A stretch of 45,174 bases of DNA from Pantoea brenneri (GCA_002095305.1 MIEI01000037.1:1-45174); one strand, 5' to 3'. Positions 9,803 through 18,645 are shown, counted from the stretch's first letter. The notes: generated by a model from the sequence alone, not told the origin. Numbers and translations: made by a program.

Positions 9803-10378
9803 TTACTGACGCACACCTTCTACCGAAATCATCAGCTGAACCTTTTGCGAGGCCGGGCCGAGATCTTTGGTAATATTAAAATCTTTCAGCGTAATTTCAC
9901 CCTCGGCTTCAAAGCCTGCGCGATATCCCCCCCACGGATCTTTGCCTTCACCCAGCAGTTTCGCTTCCAGCGTAACCGGTTTGGTAACGCCATTCAGCGT
10001 CAGATCGCCAGTAATTTCCAGCTCATCACCCTCTTTTTTCACTGAGGTTGATTTGAAGCTGGCCTGTGGATTTTTGCCGACGTTCAGGAAATCCGCACTG
10101 CGCAGATGCTTGTCACGTTCAGCGTGATTGGTATCAATACTGTTGGTGTTAATGGTGACGTCGACTTTATCGGCTGAAGGGTTACTCTCATCAAAGCTAA
10201 AACGGCCGTCAAAATCCTTAAAGGTGCCGTACAGCCAGCTGTAGCCTAAATGCTGAATACGAAACTGAATAAAGGCATGCTGGCCTTCTTTATCAATTTT
10301 ATACTCAGCGGCGTTAGCGGTCAGTGAACCCAGCAGCAGGCTGGCACCCGTCATGGCCAGTAGCGTCTTCTTTAGCAT
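9803..10378 (-). CDS. yceI: YceI family periplasmic protein
   Basis: YceI proteins are periplasmic lipocalin-like barrels that bind long isoprenoid or quinone-type lipids; the E. coli protein is induced by high pH. The 191-residue product has the E. coli length, with a Sec signal peptide cut after LTANA and mature start [16 protein letters not shown]. The family pattern [18 protein letters not shown] and [16 protein letters not shown] are visible. The gene starts 1 bp after the yceJ stop codon, so yceJ-yceI is a two-gene operon. A partnership between the b-type cytochrome and the YceI lipid carrier is a common inference from this pairing. Confidence 0.93.
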   Translation of the reverse strand: MLKKTLLAMTGASLLLGSLTANAAEYKIDKEGQHAFIQFRIQHLGYSWLYGTFKDFDGRFSFDESNPSADKVDVTINTNSIDTNHAERDKHLRSADFLNVGKNPQASFKSTSVKKEGDELEITGDLTLNGVTKPVTLEAKLLGEGKDPWGGYRAGFEAEGEITLKDFNITKDLGPASQKVQLMISVEGVRQ

Positions 10379-10379
10379 A

Positions 10380-10952
10380 TTACTTCTCCTTTTCAGCGGG
10401 TAAAGGGATGCGCAAACCTGACATCCGTTTTAAGGTGGTATCGCGATCGATAAAGTGATGTTTTAACGCCGCCAGACCGTGCAGCAGCGACAGGATCACC
10501 ACCGTCCAGGCCAGCCACAGGTGGATATCGCCAGCCAGATCGGCCTGTGCGCCTGCGCCACTCAGAACGGCCGGCAGAGAAAACAGGTTGAATACCGCAA
10601 TCGGCTTGCCATCGGCGGTGGAGATGAAATAGCCGCTGAGCAGGATGGCCAACAGCAGCGTATAGAGCAGCCAGTGCGCAACCATCGACCCGATCCGCAC
10701 CGGTGGGGAATAACTGCTTAACGGCTGAGGCGGCGGTGAAATAATTCGCCACAACAGGCGAATCACTAATGTCAGCAACAGGATCACGCCAATACTTTTA
10801 TGGATTTCCGGCGCATCGTGATACCAGCTATCGTAATAACCGAGTCCGACCATCCATAATCCCAGCGCAAACATGGCATAGATAACCAGCGCCATCGACC
10901 AGTGCAGCAGCACGGCGATCAGACCAAACTGATGAGGGGTATTTCGTAACAT
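10380..10952 (-). CDS. yceJ: Cytochrome b561 family protein YceJ
   Basis: A four-helix, di-heme b561-type inner-membrane cytochrome presumed to move electrons to or from quinones; its substrate is unknown. The 190-residue product shows the family layout: [18 protein letters not shown] (helix 1, His ligand), [21 protein letters not shown] (helix 2), a third helix around [19 protein letters not shown], and [25 protein letters not shown] split over the fourth helix. The heme-ligand candidates are His in helices 1, 2, 3 and 4. It is the first gene of the yceJ-yceI operon, with only 1 bp to yceI. Confidence 0.9.
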   Translation of the reverse strand: MLRNTPHQFGLIAVLLHWSMALVIYAMFALGLWMVGLGYYDSWYHDAPEIHKSIGVILLLTLVIRLLWRIISPPPQPLSSYSPPVRIGSMVAHWLLYTLLLAILLSGYFISTADGKPIAVFNLFSLPAVLSGAGAQADLAGDIHLWLAWTVVILSLLHGLAALKHHFIDRDTTLKRMSGLRIPLPAEKEK

Positions 10953-11246
10953 AGTCTGTTTATTCAGGTGAAATAATCTGAAATAAGCATCTACATTATG
11001 AAATATAAAAGCAATCGACCTTACGCTTCTATAACTTTCTGTCGGGATAGTGAAAAGGGTGAATTAAAATCGCGACAGATGCGCAATATTACTGAATAAG
11101 TTATTTTCACCGCGCGATACGTCAATCAAAAAAGCGCTTAATTCACTTTCAGTGCGAATTAATCAGGCTGTGAATGTCAGTAATATTCAATTTTCTTCAA
11201 TTTTTGTCAGTCGGGTGCTATCAGACGATACCACCCGCAACAAGAG
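10953..11246. other. AT-rich intergenic region upstream of yceJ
   Basis: About 290 bases between solA and yceJ, both on the minus strand, AT-rich, carrying the yceJ promoter. I see no reliable small gene in it and no clear terminator for solA. Confidence 0.5.
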
Positions 11247-12358
11247 TCAGAAACGCGAAAGCCGGAAGGGGGAAATATCAAACGAGAACGGTTTTTGCTG
11301 AGCAAACTCGGCTGCCAGTTCGCCCAGTACGCTGGCGAATTTGAAGCCGTGGCCGCTTAAACCGGTAATCAGTAACCGATTCGGTTCGTCTGGCAGCGTA
11401 TCAATAATAAAATCTTCGTCCGGACTGAAGTCGTAACTACAGGCTTCGCCGTGCAGACACACACCAACACCCGGCAAAAACTGACGCAGGAAACCAAACG
11501 CTTCGCTGCCATCTGCCGCAACGGTGCCAAAGGGTTTACGATCTTCAGGCTGCTGCATCAACTGGCCACCATCATGACGTCCCACTTTCAACGCGTTGTT
11601 ATCCGCCGGGAAACCGTAAAACTGGCTGCCATCCGCCATTTCAACGGTAAAGCCCGGGAACTTGTTGTTCTCGCTGTAGCGACCATCCGCCTGATACCAG
11701 GCAAATACCTTACGGGTCGGCGCAACCGGCAGGTTGGGCACCAGTTTGCCGACCCAGGTGCCGGCACTGATCAGCATCTTGCGGCCACGGTAAATGCCGT
11801 CGAGCGTGGTCACCTGTTGCAGATCGCCGTCGCGCCCAATCCCGGACACCGGGCAGTTAAACAGCTGGGCACAGCCTGCCTGTTCTGCCAGCTTGATCCA
11901 GCTGCGGACCGCCTGTTCGCATTTGAGGTAGCCCGACTGCGGCTCAAAGACGCCAGATAGCCTTCGGGTACGTTGATCTGCGGCCAGCGCTTGCGCACCT
12001 CATCAGGCTGCATCACCTCAATGTTCAGCTGCCATTGCCTGGCGCTGTCGATAACGTTCTGAATAAACGCTGACTGAATCGGTGCCAGGTTCAGCACGCC
12101 GCTGCGGTGCATGATACGCTCACCGGCGTGCTGTTCCAGCTCATCCCACAGGGTCTGCGCGCGCAGCACCAGCGGGACATAACGTTCGCCTTCACCGTAA
12201 GCGTGGCGAATCAGCCGGCTTTCACCGTGATGCGTACCCTGATTATGCGGCGGATGAGCGCTGTCGATCATCAAAACCGACAGGCCCGCCTGGGTTGCAT
12301 AGTAGCCCGCCGCCGCGCCCACTGAGCCGCTGCCGACAACGATAAGATCATAAATCAT
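11247..12358 (-). pseudogene. solA: N-methyl-L-tryptophan oxidase SolA, single frameshift
   Basis: SolA is a monomeric sarcosine-oxidase-type flavoenzyme that oxidises N-methyltryptophan and sarcosine. The first part (12358 to about 11954) starts [20 protein letters not shown] with the FAD-binding GxGxxG, then [20 protein letters not shown]. The second part, in another frame, carries [12 protein letters not shown], the ACSYD Cys expected to hold FAD covalently, [10 protein letters not shown] and [15 protein letters not shown]. Reading CTGGCGTC as CTGGGCGTC at about 11953 joins them and restores [17 protein letters not shown]. The joined protein would be 370 aa versus 372 in E. coli. It is probably an intact gene with a one-base sequencing deletion in a G run. 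Confidence 0.9.
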
Positions 12359-12414
12359 GGTAACCCTGCTCCTGAAAAAGACAGATAATCAAAAGCATAA
12401 CAGAAACAGAAACG

Positions 12415-12440
12415 AAAAAGGCACCCCTGAGGGCGCCTCT
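12415..12440 (-). terminator. Rho-independent terminator after bssS
   Basis: On the minus strand AGGCGCCC - TCA - GGGGTGCCT, with one G-U pair, is followed by TTTTT. It lies 16-40 bp after the bssS stop. Confidence 0.8.
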
Positions 12441-12455
12441 TTGATGTGGCAGGAA

Positions 12456-12710
12456 TTAGTGCTTCTTAAGGAGTCGTTCTACTTGCTCGGCTGATTCAAT
12501 CTTAGCGATACCCGCTTCGAGGATCGAGATGAACTGCCTTGCCACATCCGTTGTCAGCCAGTAGGTCGGGCCAACATCCGCTTCTTCTTCTTTTTGATCC
12601 TGCGACGATAACGAGTGCAGGCGGATCATCATGGCATCATAACTGTCAACGGTACTGATATCCCAACCCACCAGTGGATGGGTCTGAATCACATCTTTTC
12701 TTCTGTCCAT
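12456..12710 (-). CDS. bssS: Biofilm formation regulator BssS
   Basis: BssS (YceP) is a small cytosolic protein reported to affect biofilm formation and indole/AI-2 responses in E. coli; its biochemical action is unknown. The 84-residue product equals the E. coli length and shares VIQTHPLVGWDISTVDSYDA at the N-terminus and WLTTDVARQFISILEAGIAK near the C-terminus. The middle (QDQKEEEADVGPT) and the last 12 residues diverge, as usual in this family. The ribosome site is GGAGGT a few bases before the ATG. The gene has its own terminator and an AT-rich upstream region, so it is probably monocistronic. Confidence 0.93.
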   Translation of the reverse strand: MDRRKDVIQTHPLVGWDISTVDSYDAMMIRLHSLSSQDQKEEEADVGPTYWLTTDVARQFISILEAGIAKIESAEQVERLLKKH

Positions 12711-12881
12711 TATAACCTCCTTATTACTCGTTAAACGAAGTGCATGATGAGGTTCAATGCGGCTTTTTTATTCCAATAGCGAAACTATTATAACAGTAAA
12801 GCGGGCTATTACTGATGAAAAAATGCCTGCACTCAGCTTCTCACAGAATATTTGTGTTTAAAAGGTGGCGGATGAAAAAAT

Positions 12882-12906
12882 AAAATGCCTGACGATCAGG
12901 CATTTT
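12882..12906. terminator. Terminator hairpin after the 90-aa gene
   Basis: AAAATGCCTGA - CGA - TCAGGCATTTT is a perfect 11-bp stem carrying its own A/T tract on both sides. On the minus strand it is followed by ATTTTTTC. It serves the 12960-13232 gene. Confidence 0.85.
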
Positions 12907-12959
12907 AATCAGTGATTCTTCAGGACCAGAAACGCGAGGGAGAGAGCCTGGGGCTGCGG

Positions 12960-13232
12960 TTAAAGCGCCGGAGTTTCCGGTGCGATGCCGCCACCGCGCT
13001 TTTGCAGCGCTTCAGCCAGACGGGCAAAATGCTGTTGCAATTGCTCATCATGGTTCTGGTTTTGGGCTTCCAGCGACAGATTGTGCACCAGCAACTGACT
13101 GGCACGATCGTCAAGACAGAAAATCAGACTGGAAAAGGCATTTTCCAGCACCGTCAGCCGACGTTGCTGATCACCAATCAGTGCTAACAACTCACCAAAG
13201 GTCATCGCCTCTTCCGGTTTATCAGTAGTCAT
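12960..13232 (-). CDS. Hypothetical 90-aa coiled-coil protein
   Basis: I do not recognise this gene. The ATG at 13232 follows a near-perfect AGGAGGT ribosome site with 8-base spacing, and a dedicated terminator follows the stop, so it is very likely real. The product is soluble and mostly helical: MTFGELLALIGDQQRRL begins a heptad-like stretch that runs through VLENAFSSLIFCLDDRAS and ends at FARLAEALQKR, followed by a short GGGIAPETPAL tail. Its layout recalls small DUF2594/YecF-type proteins, but sequence similarity is not clear. It lies between bssS and dinI, where I recall no E. coli gene. An opposite-strand frame over the same DNA lacks comparable signals. Confidence 0.78.
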   Translation of the reverse strand: MTTDKPEEAMTFGELLALIGDQQRRLTVLENAFSSLIFCLDDRASQLLVHNLSLEAQNQNHDEQLQQHFARLAEALQKRGGGIAPETPAL

Positions 13233-13333
13233 GGTATCGCACCTCCTGTTATGCATGACGAGCGCAAGGATAGGGCATTGATCATTCAGAGTCTAGATGC
13301 AGGAATAGGGAAGTGCGAGAGGGGAGAAAAGAT

Positions 13334-13363
13334 AAAAAAACCGGGTGGCGAAACCCGGTAAAA
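13334..13363 (-). terminator. Rho-independent terminator after dinI
   Basis: On the minus strand ACCGGGT - TTCGCC - ACCCGGT is followed by a run of seven T. It lies 16 bp past the dinI stop. Confidence 0.88.
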
Positions 13364-13378
13364 ACAGCACAGAGGCGG

Positions 13379-13624
13379 TTAATCGGTAATGAACCAGTCG
13401 TCAGCGCTTTCCCACGTTTGCTGCAGGATTTCGCTGATCTGATCGCGAGTCTCTTTGCCCCCGCCCAGCACGCTCAGGTTATTGGCACTGGCGTAGCGCA
13501 CTTTAACCTGATTGGTGCTGTCCGGGAACTGTTCATCAATGCGGCGCGACAGCTCGTCGCTCAGCGCTTCTATCGCGCCCGCAGGAAGAGGTCGGGTATT
13601 CGATACGGTAATTTCAACACGCAT
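13379..13624 (-). CDS. dinI: DNA damage-inducible protein I (DinI)
   Basis: DinI binds and stabilises RecA filaments and tunes LexA and UmuD cleavage during the SOS response. The 81-residue product equals the E. coli length. It shares SNTRPLPAGAIEALSDELSR at the N-terminus, VRYASANNLSVLGG in the middle and the acidic C-terminal helix ISEILQQTWESADDWF that mimics DNA and binds the RecA core. GGAGGCTCCC precedes the ATG. A LexA box lies about 20-40 bp upstream and a terminator follows, so it is a single-gene SOS unit. Confidence 0.96.
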   Translation of the reverse strand: MRVEITVSNTRPLPAGAIEALSDELSRRIDEQFPDSTNQVKVRYASANNLSVLGGGKETRDQISEILQQTWESADDWFITD

Positions 13625-13642
13625 GGGAGCCTCCAGATAAGA

Positions 13643-13662
13643 TACTGTATATATTTACAGTA
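13643..13662 (-). promoter_or_regulatory. LexA box (SOS operator) of dinI
   Basis: TACTGTATATATTTACAGTA contains CTG-N10-CAG with an AT-rich core, extended by TA/TA flanks. It fits the enterobacterial LexA consensus very closely and lies just upstream of dinI, as in E. coli. Confidence 0.95.
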
Positions 13663-13686
13663 TCAACAGGCTGGAGGCAAGCGAAA

Positions 13687-14730
13687 TTATGCGATACGCC
13701 AGTTCAGCGTCTCACCGGCGAGGAACGGCACCAGCGAATGCGCGCCGAGTGCGATGCTCTCTGGCACCTGCCACGATTCACGTACCAGCGTGATGCGGCT
13801 GTCGTTGAGCGGCAGGCCGTAAAAGCGTGGACCGTTTTCAGAGCAGAATGCTTCAAAATGCGACAGCGCATCCAGCTCTTCAAATACCGTGGCGTAGGCC
13901 GCTAACGACGTCGGCGCACTGAAGACGCCGGCGCAGCCGCAGCTCGCTTCTTTCAGGTGACGCAGGTGCGGCGCGGTATCGGTGCCGAGGAAGAAGCGGG
14001 GATGGCCGCTGGCCACCACCTTGCGTAGCGCCTCCTGATGCACATTGCGCTTGAGGATTGGCAGGCAATAGAGGTGTGGACGGATCCCGCCGACCAGCAT
14101 GTGATTGCGGTTAAACATCAGATGCTGCGGGGTGATGGTCGCGCCCAGCGTCTCATCGGCCGCGGCAACGTACTCCGCTGCCTCACGGGTAGTGATATGC
14201 TCCATCACCACTTTCAGTGCCGGAAACTGCTGGCGAAGCGGCATCATCACCGTCTCAATAAAGCGCGCCTCGCGATCGAAAATATCAATGTGAGCATCGG
14301 TAACTTCACCGTGCACCAGCAGCGGCATACCGAGTCGCTGCATCCGCTCCAGTACGCTGGCGATGGCGGCGATGTTGGTAACGCCGTGGCTGGAGTTAGT
14401 GGTGGCATGCGCCGGATAAAGTTTGGCGGCGGTAAACAGGCCGGCAGTGAAGCCGCGTTCCAGCTCATCCGGGTCAAGCGAATCGGTGAGATAGCAGGTC
14501 ATCAGCGGTGTGAAGGCGTGGTCAGCGGGCAGCGCCGCCAGAATCCGATCGCGGTAGGCTTCACCTGCCGCCACGCTGGTCACCGGCGGCACCAGATTGG
14601 GCATCACAATGGCACGACCATTCACCGCGCTGGTATACGGCAGCACCGTTTTAAGCATTTCATCGTCACGCAGATGAATATGCCAGTCGTCAGGGCGGCG
14701 GATAGTAAGTTGCTGAGGTTGTGCAGTCAT
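13687..14730 (-). CDS. pyrC: Dihydroorotase PyrC
   Basis: PyrC cyclises carbamoyl-aspartate to dihydroorotate, step three of UMP synthesis, with a binuclear zinc site in a TIM barrel. The 347-residue product aligns along its length with E. coli PyrC (348 aa). The HIHLRD metal motif lies near residue 18, the carbamylated Lys in FTAAKLYPA near 103, LLVHGEVTD and VMEHITT give two metal-binding His, and FLGTDTAPH gives the catalytic Asp. The frame runs 19 codons upstream, but ATG 14730 matches the family start and has GGAG 8 bases before it. The leader suggests PurR and CTP-dependent control (see separate features). Confidence 0.96.
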   Translation of the reverse strand: MTAQPQQLTIRRPDDWHIHLRDDEMLKTVLPYTSAVNGRAIVMPNLVPPVTSVAAGEAYRDRILAALPADHAFTPLMTCYLTDSLDPDELERGFTAGLFTAAKLYPAHATTNSSHGVTNIAAIASVLERMQRLGMPLLVHGEVTDAHIDIFDREARFIETVMMPLRQQFPALKVVMEHITTREAAEYVAAADETLGATITPQHLMFNRNHMLVGGIRPHLYCLPILKRNVHQEALRKVVASGHPRFFLGTDTAPHLRHLKEASCGCAGVFSAPTSLAAYATVFEELDALSHFEAFCSENGPRFYGLPLNDSRITLVRESWQVPESIALGAHSLVPFLAGETLNWRIA

Positions 14731-14734
14731 TAAT

Positions 14735-14779
14735 GAGGCTCCGGCAGAAAGGAAACGAAAGGCACGTTTAGGCCGGGGT
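14735..14779 (-). promoter_or_regulatory. pyrC leader with CCGGC/GCCGG anti-Shine-Dalgarno hairpin
   Basis: The minus strand reads TATGCT (a -10 candidate, 14788-14783), then TAGACCCCGGCC, then about 26 bases, then GCCGGAG (14745-14739) containing the Shine-Dalgarno GGAG. CCGGC near the transcript 5' end can pair with GCCGG overlapping the ribosome site. This is the layout of E. coli pyrC, where high CTP favours initiation at C residues and a transcript that hides its ribosome site. The mechanism here is inferred. Confidence 0.65.
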
Positions 14780-14795
14780 CTAAGCATAAGGATTC

Positions 14796-14811
14796 AGGCA
14801 ACCGTTTGCAC
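14796..14811 (-). promoter_or_regulatory. PurR operator candidate at pyrC promoter
   Basis: AGGCAACCGTTTGCAC matches 12 of 16 positions of the PurR consensus ACGCAAACGTTTGCGT, including the central CG. It lies just upstream of the candidate -10. E. coli pyrC is a known PurR target. Confidence 0.7.
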
Positions 14812-14830
14812 CTGCTTTTTGCAGCCGGAT

Positions 14831-14854
14831 GAAAATCCGCGCCGTCAGGCGCGG
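14831..14854 (-). terminator. Terminator after yceB
   Basis: On the minus strand CCGCGCC - TGAC - GGCGCGG is followed by ATTTTC, 8 bp past the yceB stop. Confidence 0.75.
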
Positions 14855-14861
14855 CGGTTGA

Positions 14862-15425
14862 TCAGTCAGTAAACGGGATCACCAGCTCACCCGGTTTCAC
14901 TTCCAGGCCTTTGGCAAATTTCTTCGCCAGCGACTCACCTTTACTGCGATCGGTACTCAGCACGTAAGCCGGTTTCTGATCGAAATAACTTTTCAGCGAC
15001 TGATTCAGATAAGGCGTCAGCGTCTTGATGATCGAGGCCATTTTTTCCGGTGTGACCTGCGCATCAACAATCTCCAGATCGCGCAGATAGATGGCGCCCT
15101 GCTGCTGATCGAACACCGGCTGAGCGCGCATCTTCAGCTGCATATCGGCCTGCTGTGGCCCAAAGAGAGAGGTAACATTGATCTTCGCGTTACCGGAAAG
15201 TGTCACTTTGCCCGGCTCTTCGCGGCCAATCTGGCTGGTGAGATTATTGAGCACGATATGGGCATTAACCAGTCCGGAGAGCCCGATATCTTTTTCATAG
15301 TTATTGTGCTTTTGCAGCGCCTGATTCACTTCCTGTTCGCTGATGGTGTACTGCGTCAGTTGATTACAGCCGCTAACCAGCAGCACCAGTAACAGAGCGG
15401 CAAGGCCGGAAAAACCCTTTTTCAT
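14862..15425 (-). CDS. yceB: DUF1439 lipoprotein YceB
   Basis: YceB is an envelope lipoprotein of the DUF1439 family with a BPI/TULIP-like fold proposed for lipid binding; its role is unknown. The 187-residue product starts MKKGFSGLAALLLVLLVSGC, with the lipobox LVSGC placing the acylated Cys at residue 20. The mature part begins NQLTQYTISEQEVNQALQKH, typical of the family, and contains VTLSGNAKINVTSLFGPQ and LRDLEIVDAQVTPEKM. A terminator follows and pyrC lies downstream on the same strand with its own promoter. Confidence 0.92.
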   Translation of the reverse strand: MKKGFSGLAALLLVLLVSGCNQLTQYTISEQEVNQALQKHNNYEKDIGLSGLVNAHIVLNNLTSQIGREEPGKVTLSGNAKINVTSLFGPQQADMQLKMRAQPVFDQQQGAIYLRDLEIVDAQVTPEKMASIIKTLTPYLNQSLKSYFDQKPAYVLSTDRSKGESLAKKFAKGLEVKPGELVIPFTD

Positions 15426-15503
15426 CGATATTCATCCTAAATGACGAAGCTAATTGAACAGCGCATAGCGTGCCTGAATGCATCTCAGGTGTCATCAGGA
15501 AAG

Positions 15504-15532
15504 GGATGAGAAACGCGTTCGGTTTCTCATCC
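15504..15532 (-). terminator. Terminator-like hairpin after grxB
   Basis: GGATGAGAAAC and GTTTCTCATCC form a perfect 11-bp stem around a 7-base loop, just past the grxB stop. The following minus-strand bases CTTTCC give only a weak T tract. Confidence 0.6.
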
Positions 15533-15540
15533 GTTAGGGG

Positions 15541-16187
15541 TTACTGGGCGATCGAGGAGAGCAGATTGACCTGGGTTTGCTTGGCCATATTATCGCGGTA
15601 CTCTGCGACTCTGGCCGGCCAGTCGATACCGGCAACCAGCGTCAGCGAACGCAGCAGCGGGAACAGGTTAAAATCATCCTCAGAGAGTTCACCGTTCACC
15701 GCATTAGGCTGAACAATTAATTTATCGAGCTGGCGCAGATCGCCGCTGACATTTTTGATCATCCCGCAGCATGGCTTTTCAGCTCGGTGAAATCTCCAAT
15801 GCTGGCCTGCTTTTTGTTGCGGAAATAGTCGCGCGCTTCTGGTGTGGCAAATTCTGCAAAAGGGGCCTCGGCGATGCGCGGTAACAGCAGTTTGTTAACA
15901 TAGCCGTTCATGTGGCGCAGCCAGTCAGCGATGGCCGGATTGAGGGCGCCGGTGATCAGCGGTTCGCCCTCCAGTCGATCGATATAATGCACGATATCCA
16001 TGCTCTCCGGCATGGCGCTGCCATCCTGTTTTTGCAGGATCGGGGCCATTTTCTGACCGATCAGCCGTTTGGGCGTCTCTTCGTCGTCATTGAGCATCAC
16101 CACCAGCTCAACCGGCAGATTTTTCAGGCCGAAAATCATCCGCGCCTTAACGCAGAAAGGGCAGTGTTCATAGATATACAGCTTCAT
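15541..16187 (-). pseudogene. grxB: Glutaredoxin 2 (GrxB), single frameshift
   Basis: GrxB is an atypical glutaredoxin with a GST-like fold that reduces mixed disulfides with glutathione. The N-terminal domain starts MKLYIYEHCPFCVKARMIFG with the redox CPFC at residues 9-12, and MPESMDIVHYIDRLEG is the glutathione-binding stretch. The frame stops after KSHAAG at 15759-15761. The remaining 73 residues (MIKNVSGDLRQLDKLIVQPN to NLLSSIAQ) continue in another frame. One base missing at the G run (C run at 15763-15765 on the plus strand) explains the break; the restored length is 215 aa, as in E. coli. The start has AAAGGAGATCAGG upstream. It is most likely an intact gene with a sequencing deletion. 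Confidence 0.92.
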
Positions 16188-16481
16188 CCTGATCTCCTTT
16201 GTTGACAGCATGAATCAATTCATCCTGTTTTCGGACTCGCCAAAAAGTATGGAAGAGATTAAGCGGCAGGGCAAACCCACCCGCGCCGGATGCGGAACCG
16301 ATCGGCGTCAGAGCGGGTCCGGGCCGGTAATCACCGTTAAAATCAATGGTGATAACAGAGCAAAATCAAGGTGTTTGCAGCTTGATCGCGGGTAACGTTT
16401 TACCGCAGCCCAGGCGACGGTTATAGTGAAAGCAGGGTAATTACGGCTCATCTTTATCAGCCTTTGATTTCAGGAGTCAGG

Positions 16482-17072
16482 ATGTTTGGCTATCGTTCTG
16501 CCGCGCCAAGGGTGCGATTAACCACCGACCGGCTGGTGGTCCGTCTGGTTCACGAGCGTGATGCCTGGCGGCTGGCAGATTATTACGCAGAAAACCGCCT
16601 GTTTTTAAAGCCGTGGGAGCCGGTGCGCGATGAAAGCCACTGCTATCCCTCAGGCTGGCAGGCGCGTCTAGGGCTGATTACCGATATGCATAAGCAGGGA
16701 TCGGCATTCTATTTCATTCTGATGGACAGCGATGAAACCGAGGTGCGCGGCGTGGCTAATTTCAGCAACGTGTTGCGCGGCTCGTTCCACGCCTGTTATC
16801 TGGGTTACTCACTCGGCGAGAAATGGCAGGGGCAGGGCATGATGTTTGAAGCGCTGCAGTCGGCTATCCGCTATATGCAGCGTCAACAGCATATCCATCG
16901 CATCATGGCCAACTACATGCCACACAACCAGCGCAGCGGTGATTTGCTGGCGCGGCTCGGATTCGAAAAAGAGGGTTACGCCAAAGATTATCTGTTGATC
17001 GACGGCCGCTGGCAGGATCACGTCCTGACGGCATTAACCTGGCGGGAATGGACGTCTGATCGGCGTGGATAA
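16482..17072 (+). CDS. rimJ: Ribosomal protein uS5 N-alanine acetyltransferase RimJ
   Basis: RimJ is a GNAT acetyltransferase that acetylates the N-terminal Ala of ribosomal protein S5 and has a ribosome-assembly role. The 196-residue product matches E. coli RimJ (194 aa) almost throughout: [40 protein letters not shown], the acetyl-CoA loop [14 protein letters not shown] and [20 protein letters not shown]. The start is ATG 16482 after CAGGAGTCAGG; an upstream ATG at 16464 adds six non-conserved residues. It is the first plus-strand gene after grxB; E. coli has mdtH between them, which is missing here. Confidence 0.95.
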   Translation: MFGYRSAAPRVRLTTDRLVVRLVHERDAWRLADYYAENRLFLKPWEPVRDESHCYPSGWQARLGLITDMHKQGSAFYFILMDSDETEVRGVANFSNVLRGSFHACYLGYSLGEKWQGQGMMFEALQSAIRYMQRQQHIHRIMANYMPHNQRSGDLLARLGFEKEGYAKDYLLIDGRWQDHVLTALTWREWTSDRRG

Positions 17073-17087
17073 TAACAAGGAGTCAGC

Positions 17088-17723
17088 ATGAAATTGACGT
17101 TGTCGGCGCAGGCGTTGCGCGTGTTGGGCTGTCTGCTGGAGAAAGAGGTCACGACGCCGGAACAGTATCCGCTCTCCCTGAATGCGGTGGTCAGCGCCTG
17201 TAATCAGAAATCGAACCGTGAGCCGGTAATGAACCTGAGCGAGACCGAGGTGCAAAATCAGCTCGATCAGCTGGAAAAATTGCATCTGGTGACCGCCAGC
17301 AGCGCATCGGGCCAGCGGGTAGTTAAATATGCTCAGCGCTTCTGCAACTCCGCCTTTGGCACGCTAAAGCTTAACAGCGCGGAAGTGGCGGTGCTGACAC
17401 TGCTACTGTTGCGCGGTGCCCAGACGCCGGGTGAACTGCGTACCCGTAGCGGACGTCTGCATGAATTTACCGACGTTAGTGAGGTAGAACAGACGCTCAA
17501 CGCGCTGCAGCAGCGTGATGACAGCGCCACGGTGATGCGTCTGCCGCGGGAACCGGGTCGGCGCGAACACCGTTTTATCCATCTGCTGAGCGATGAGGCG
17601 GAATTGCCACACGAGAGCGACGCCGCAGAGCCGGGCGATCTGGCTGCACGCGTCACGGCGCTGGAACATCAGGTGGCGCAACTGCAGGCGCAACTCACCC
17701 AACTGCTGCAAACGGAGAGCTGA
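17088..17723 (+). CDS. yceH: DUF480 family protein YceH
   Basis: YceH is a DUF480 protein with tandem winged-helix-like domains; its function is unknown. The 211-residue product follows the family pattern: [36 protein letters not shown], then [20 protein letters not shown] and a C-terminal coiled-coil tail ([20 protein letters not shown]). It follows rimJ by 15 bp with AAGGAG before its ATG and lies 1 bp before mviM, so rimJ-yceH-mviM is probably one transcript. Confidence 0.92.
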   Translation: MKLTLSAQALRVLGCLLEKEVTTPEQYPLSLNAVVSACNQKSNREPVMNLSETEVQNQLDQLEKLHLVTASSASGQRVVKYAQRFCNSAFGTLKLNSAEVAVLTLLLLRGAQTPGELRTRSGRLHEFTDVSEVEQTLNALQQRDDSATVMRLPREPGRREHRFIHLLSDEAELPHESDAAEPGDLAARVTALEHQVAQLQAQLTQLLQTES

Positions 17724-17724
17724 A

Positions 17725-18645
17725 ATGACGTTACGTATTGGCGTGGTGGGACTGGGCGGCATCGCGCAGAAAGCCTGGCTGCCGGTGTTGTCGGCGGCGA
17801 CTGACTGGACGCTGGTGGGGGCTTTTTCGCCCAATCAGGCCAAAGCCCGGCCAGTCTGCGACAGTTTTCGCATCCGCTGTTTCAGCTCGATTGACGAACT
17901 GGCCGCCGCCTGCGATGCGGTGTTCGTCCACAGCAGCACCGCGAGCCACTATCAGGTGGTCAGGACGCTGCTGCTGGCCGGCAAAGATGTCTGCGTCGAT
18001 AAGCCGCTGGCGGAAACCCTCGATCAGGCGGAAGCGCTGGTTGAGCTTGCCGGACAGCAGCAGCGCAAATTGATGGTGGGTTTTAATCGTCGCTTTGCTC
18101 CACGCTATCAGCAGCTTAAAGCTGAGATGGGCAGCGTCGCCTCGTTGCGGATTGAAAAGCACCGCAGCGACAGCGTCGGACCGCACGATCTGCGTTTTAC
18201 CCTGCTGGATGACTATCTGCACGTGGTGGATACCGCGCTGTGGCTCGGTGGTCAGCCGTTTAGTGAAGTGCAGGGGCGCATTACCACCACTGCGCAGGGA
18301 GAGATGCTTTACGCGGAACACCACTTTAACGTGGGCGGCGTGCCGATCACCACCAGCATGCACCGGCGTGCCGGCAGCCAGCGTGAGCGGGTCAGCGCGG
18401 TGTGTGAGCGCAAATGCATCGATATCAGCGAAATGCGCGACTGGCAGGAGGAAACCGCAGGCGGCCTGCTGATCGCGCCGCCGCCCGCCTGGCAAAGTCA
18501 TCTGGTGCAGCGCGGTTTCAGCGGCGCGGCACACCATTTTATCCAGTGCGTGCAAAATCAGACGATGCCCGAAACCAGCGGTGAACAGGCCCTGCTGGCG
18601 CAGCGCGTGGTGGAAAAACTGTGGCGTGACGCCACTCAACAATAA
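17725..18645 (+). CDS. mviM: Gfo/Idh/MocA family oxidoreductase MviM
   Basis: MviM (YceM) is a putative NAD(P)-dependent dehydrogenase of the Gfo/Idh/MocA family with unknown substrate. The 306-residue product (307 in E. coli) starts MTLRIGVVGLGGIAQKAW, with the Rossmann GxGxxA, and carries CVDKPLAETLDQAEAL, the family's substrate-side Lys-Pro motif, then VGFNRRFAPRYQQLK. DYLHVVDTALWLGG holds the Asp/His pair. The frame extends far upstream inside yceH; ATG 17725, 1 bp after the yceH stop, is the family start. No role in virulence or murein synthesis can be read from the sequence despite the name. Confidence 0.93.
   Translation: MTLRIGVVGLGGIAQKAWLPVLSAATDWTLVGAFSPNQAKARPVCDSFRIRCFSSIDELAAACDAVFVHSSTASHYQVVRTLLLAGKDVCVDKPLAETLDQAEALVELAGQQQRKLMVGFNRRFAPRYQQLKAEMGSVASLRIEKHRSDSVGPHDLRFTLLDDYLHVVDTALWLGGQPFSEVQGRITTTAQGEMLYAEHHFNVGGVPITTSMHRRAGSQRERVSAVCERKCIDISEMRDWQEETAGGLLIAPPPAWQSHLVQRGFSGAAHHFIQCVQNQTMPETSGEQALLAQRVVEKLWRDATQQ

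Noticed and set aside
16210..16395. 61-codon frame between grxB and rimJ
   Set aside because: Low-complexity basic product, no ribosome site; the DNA is a divergent promoter region.
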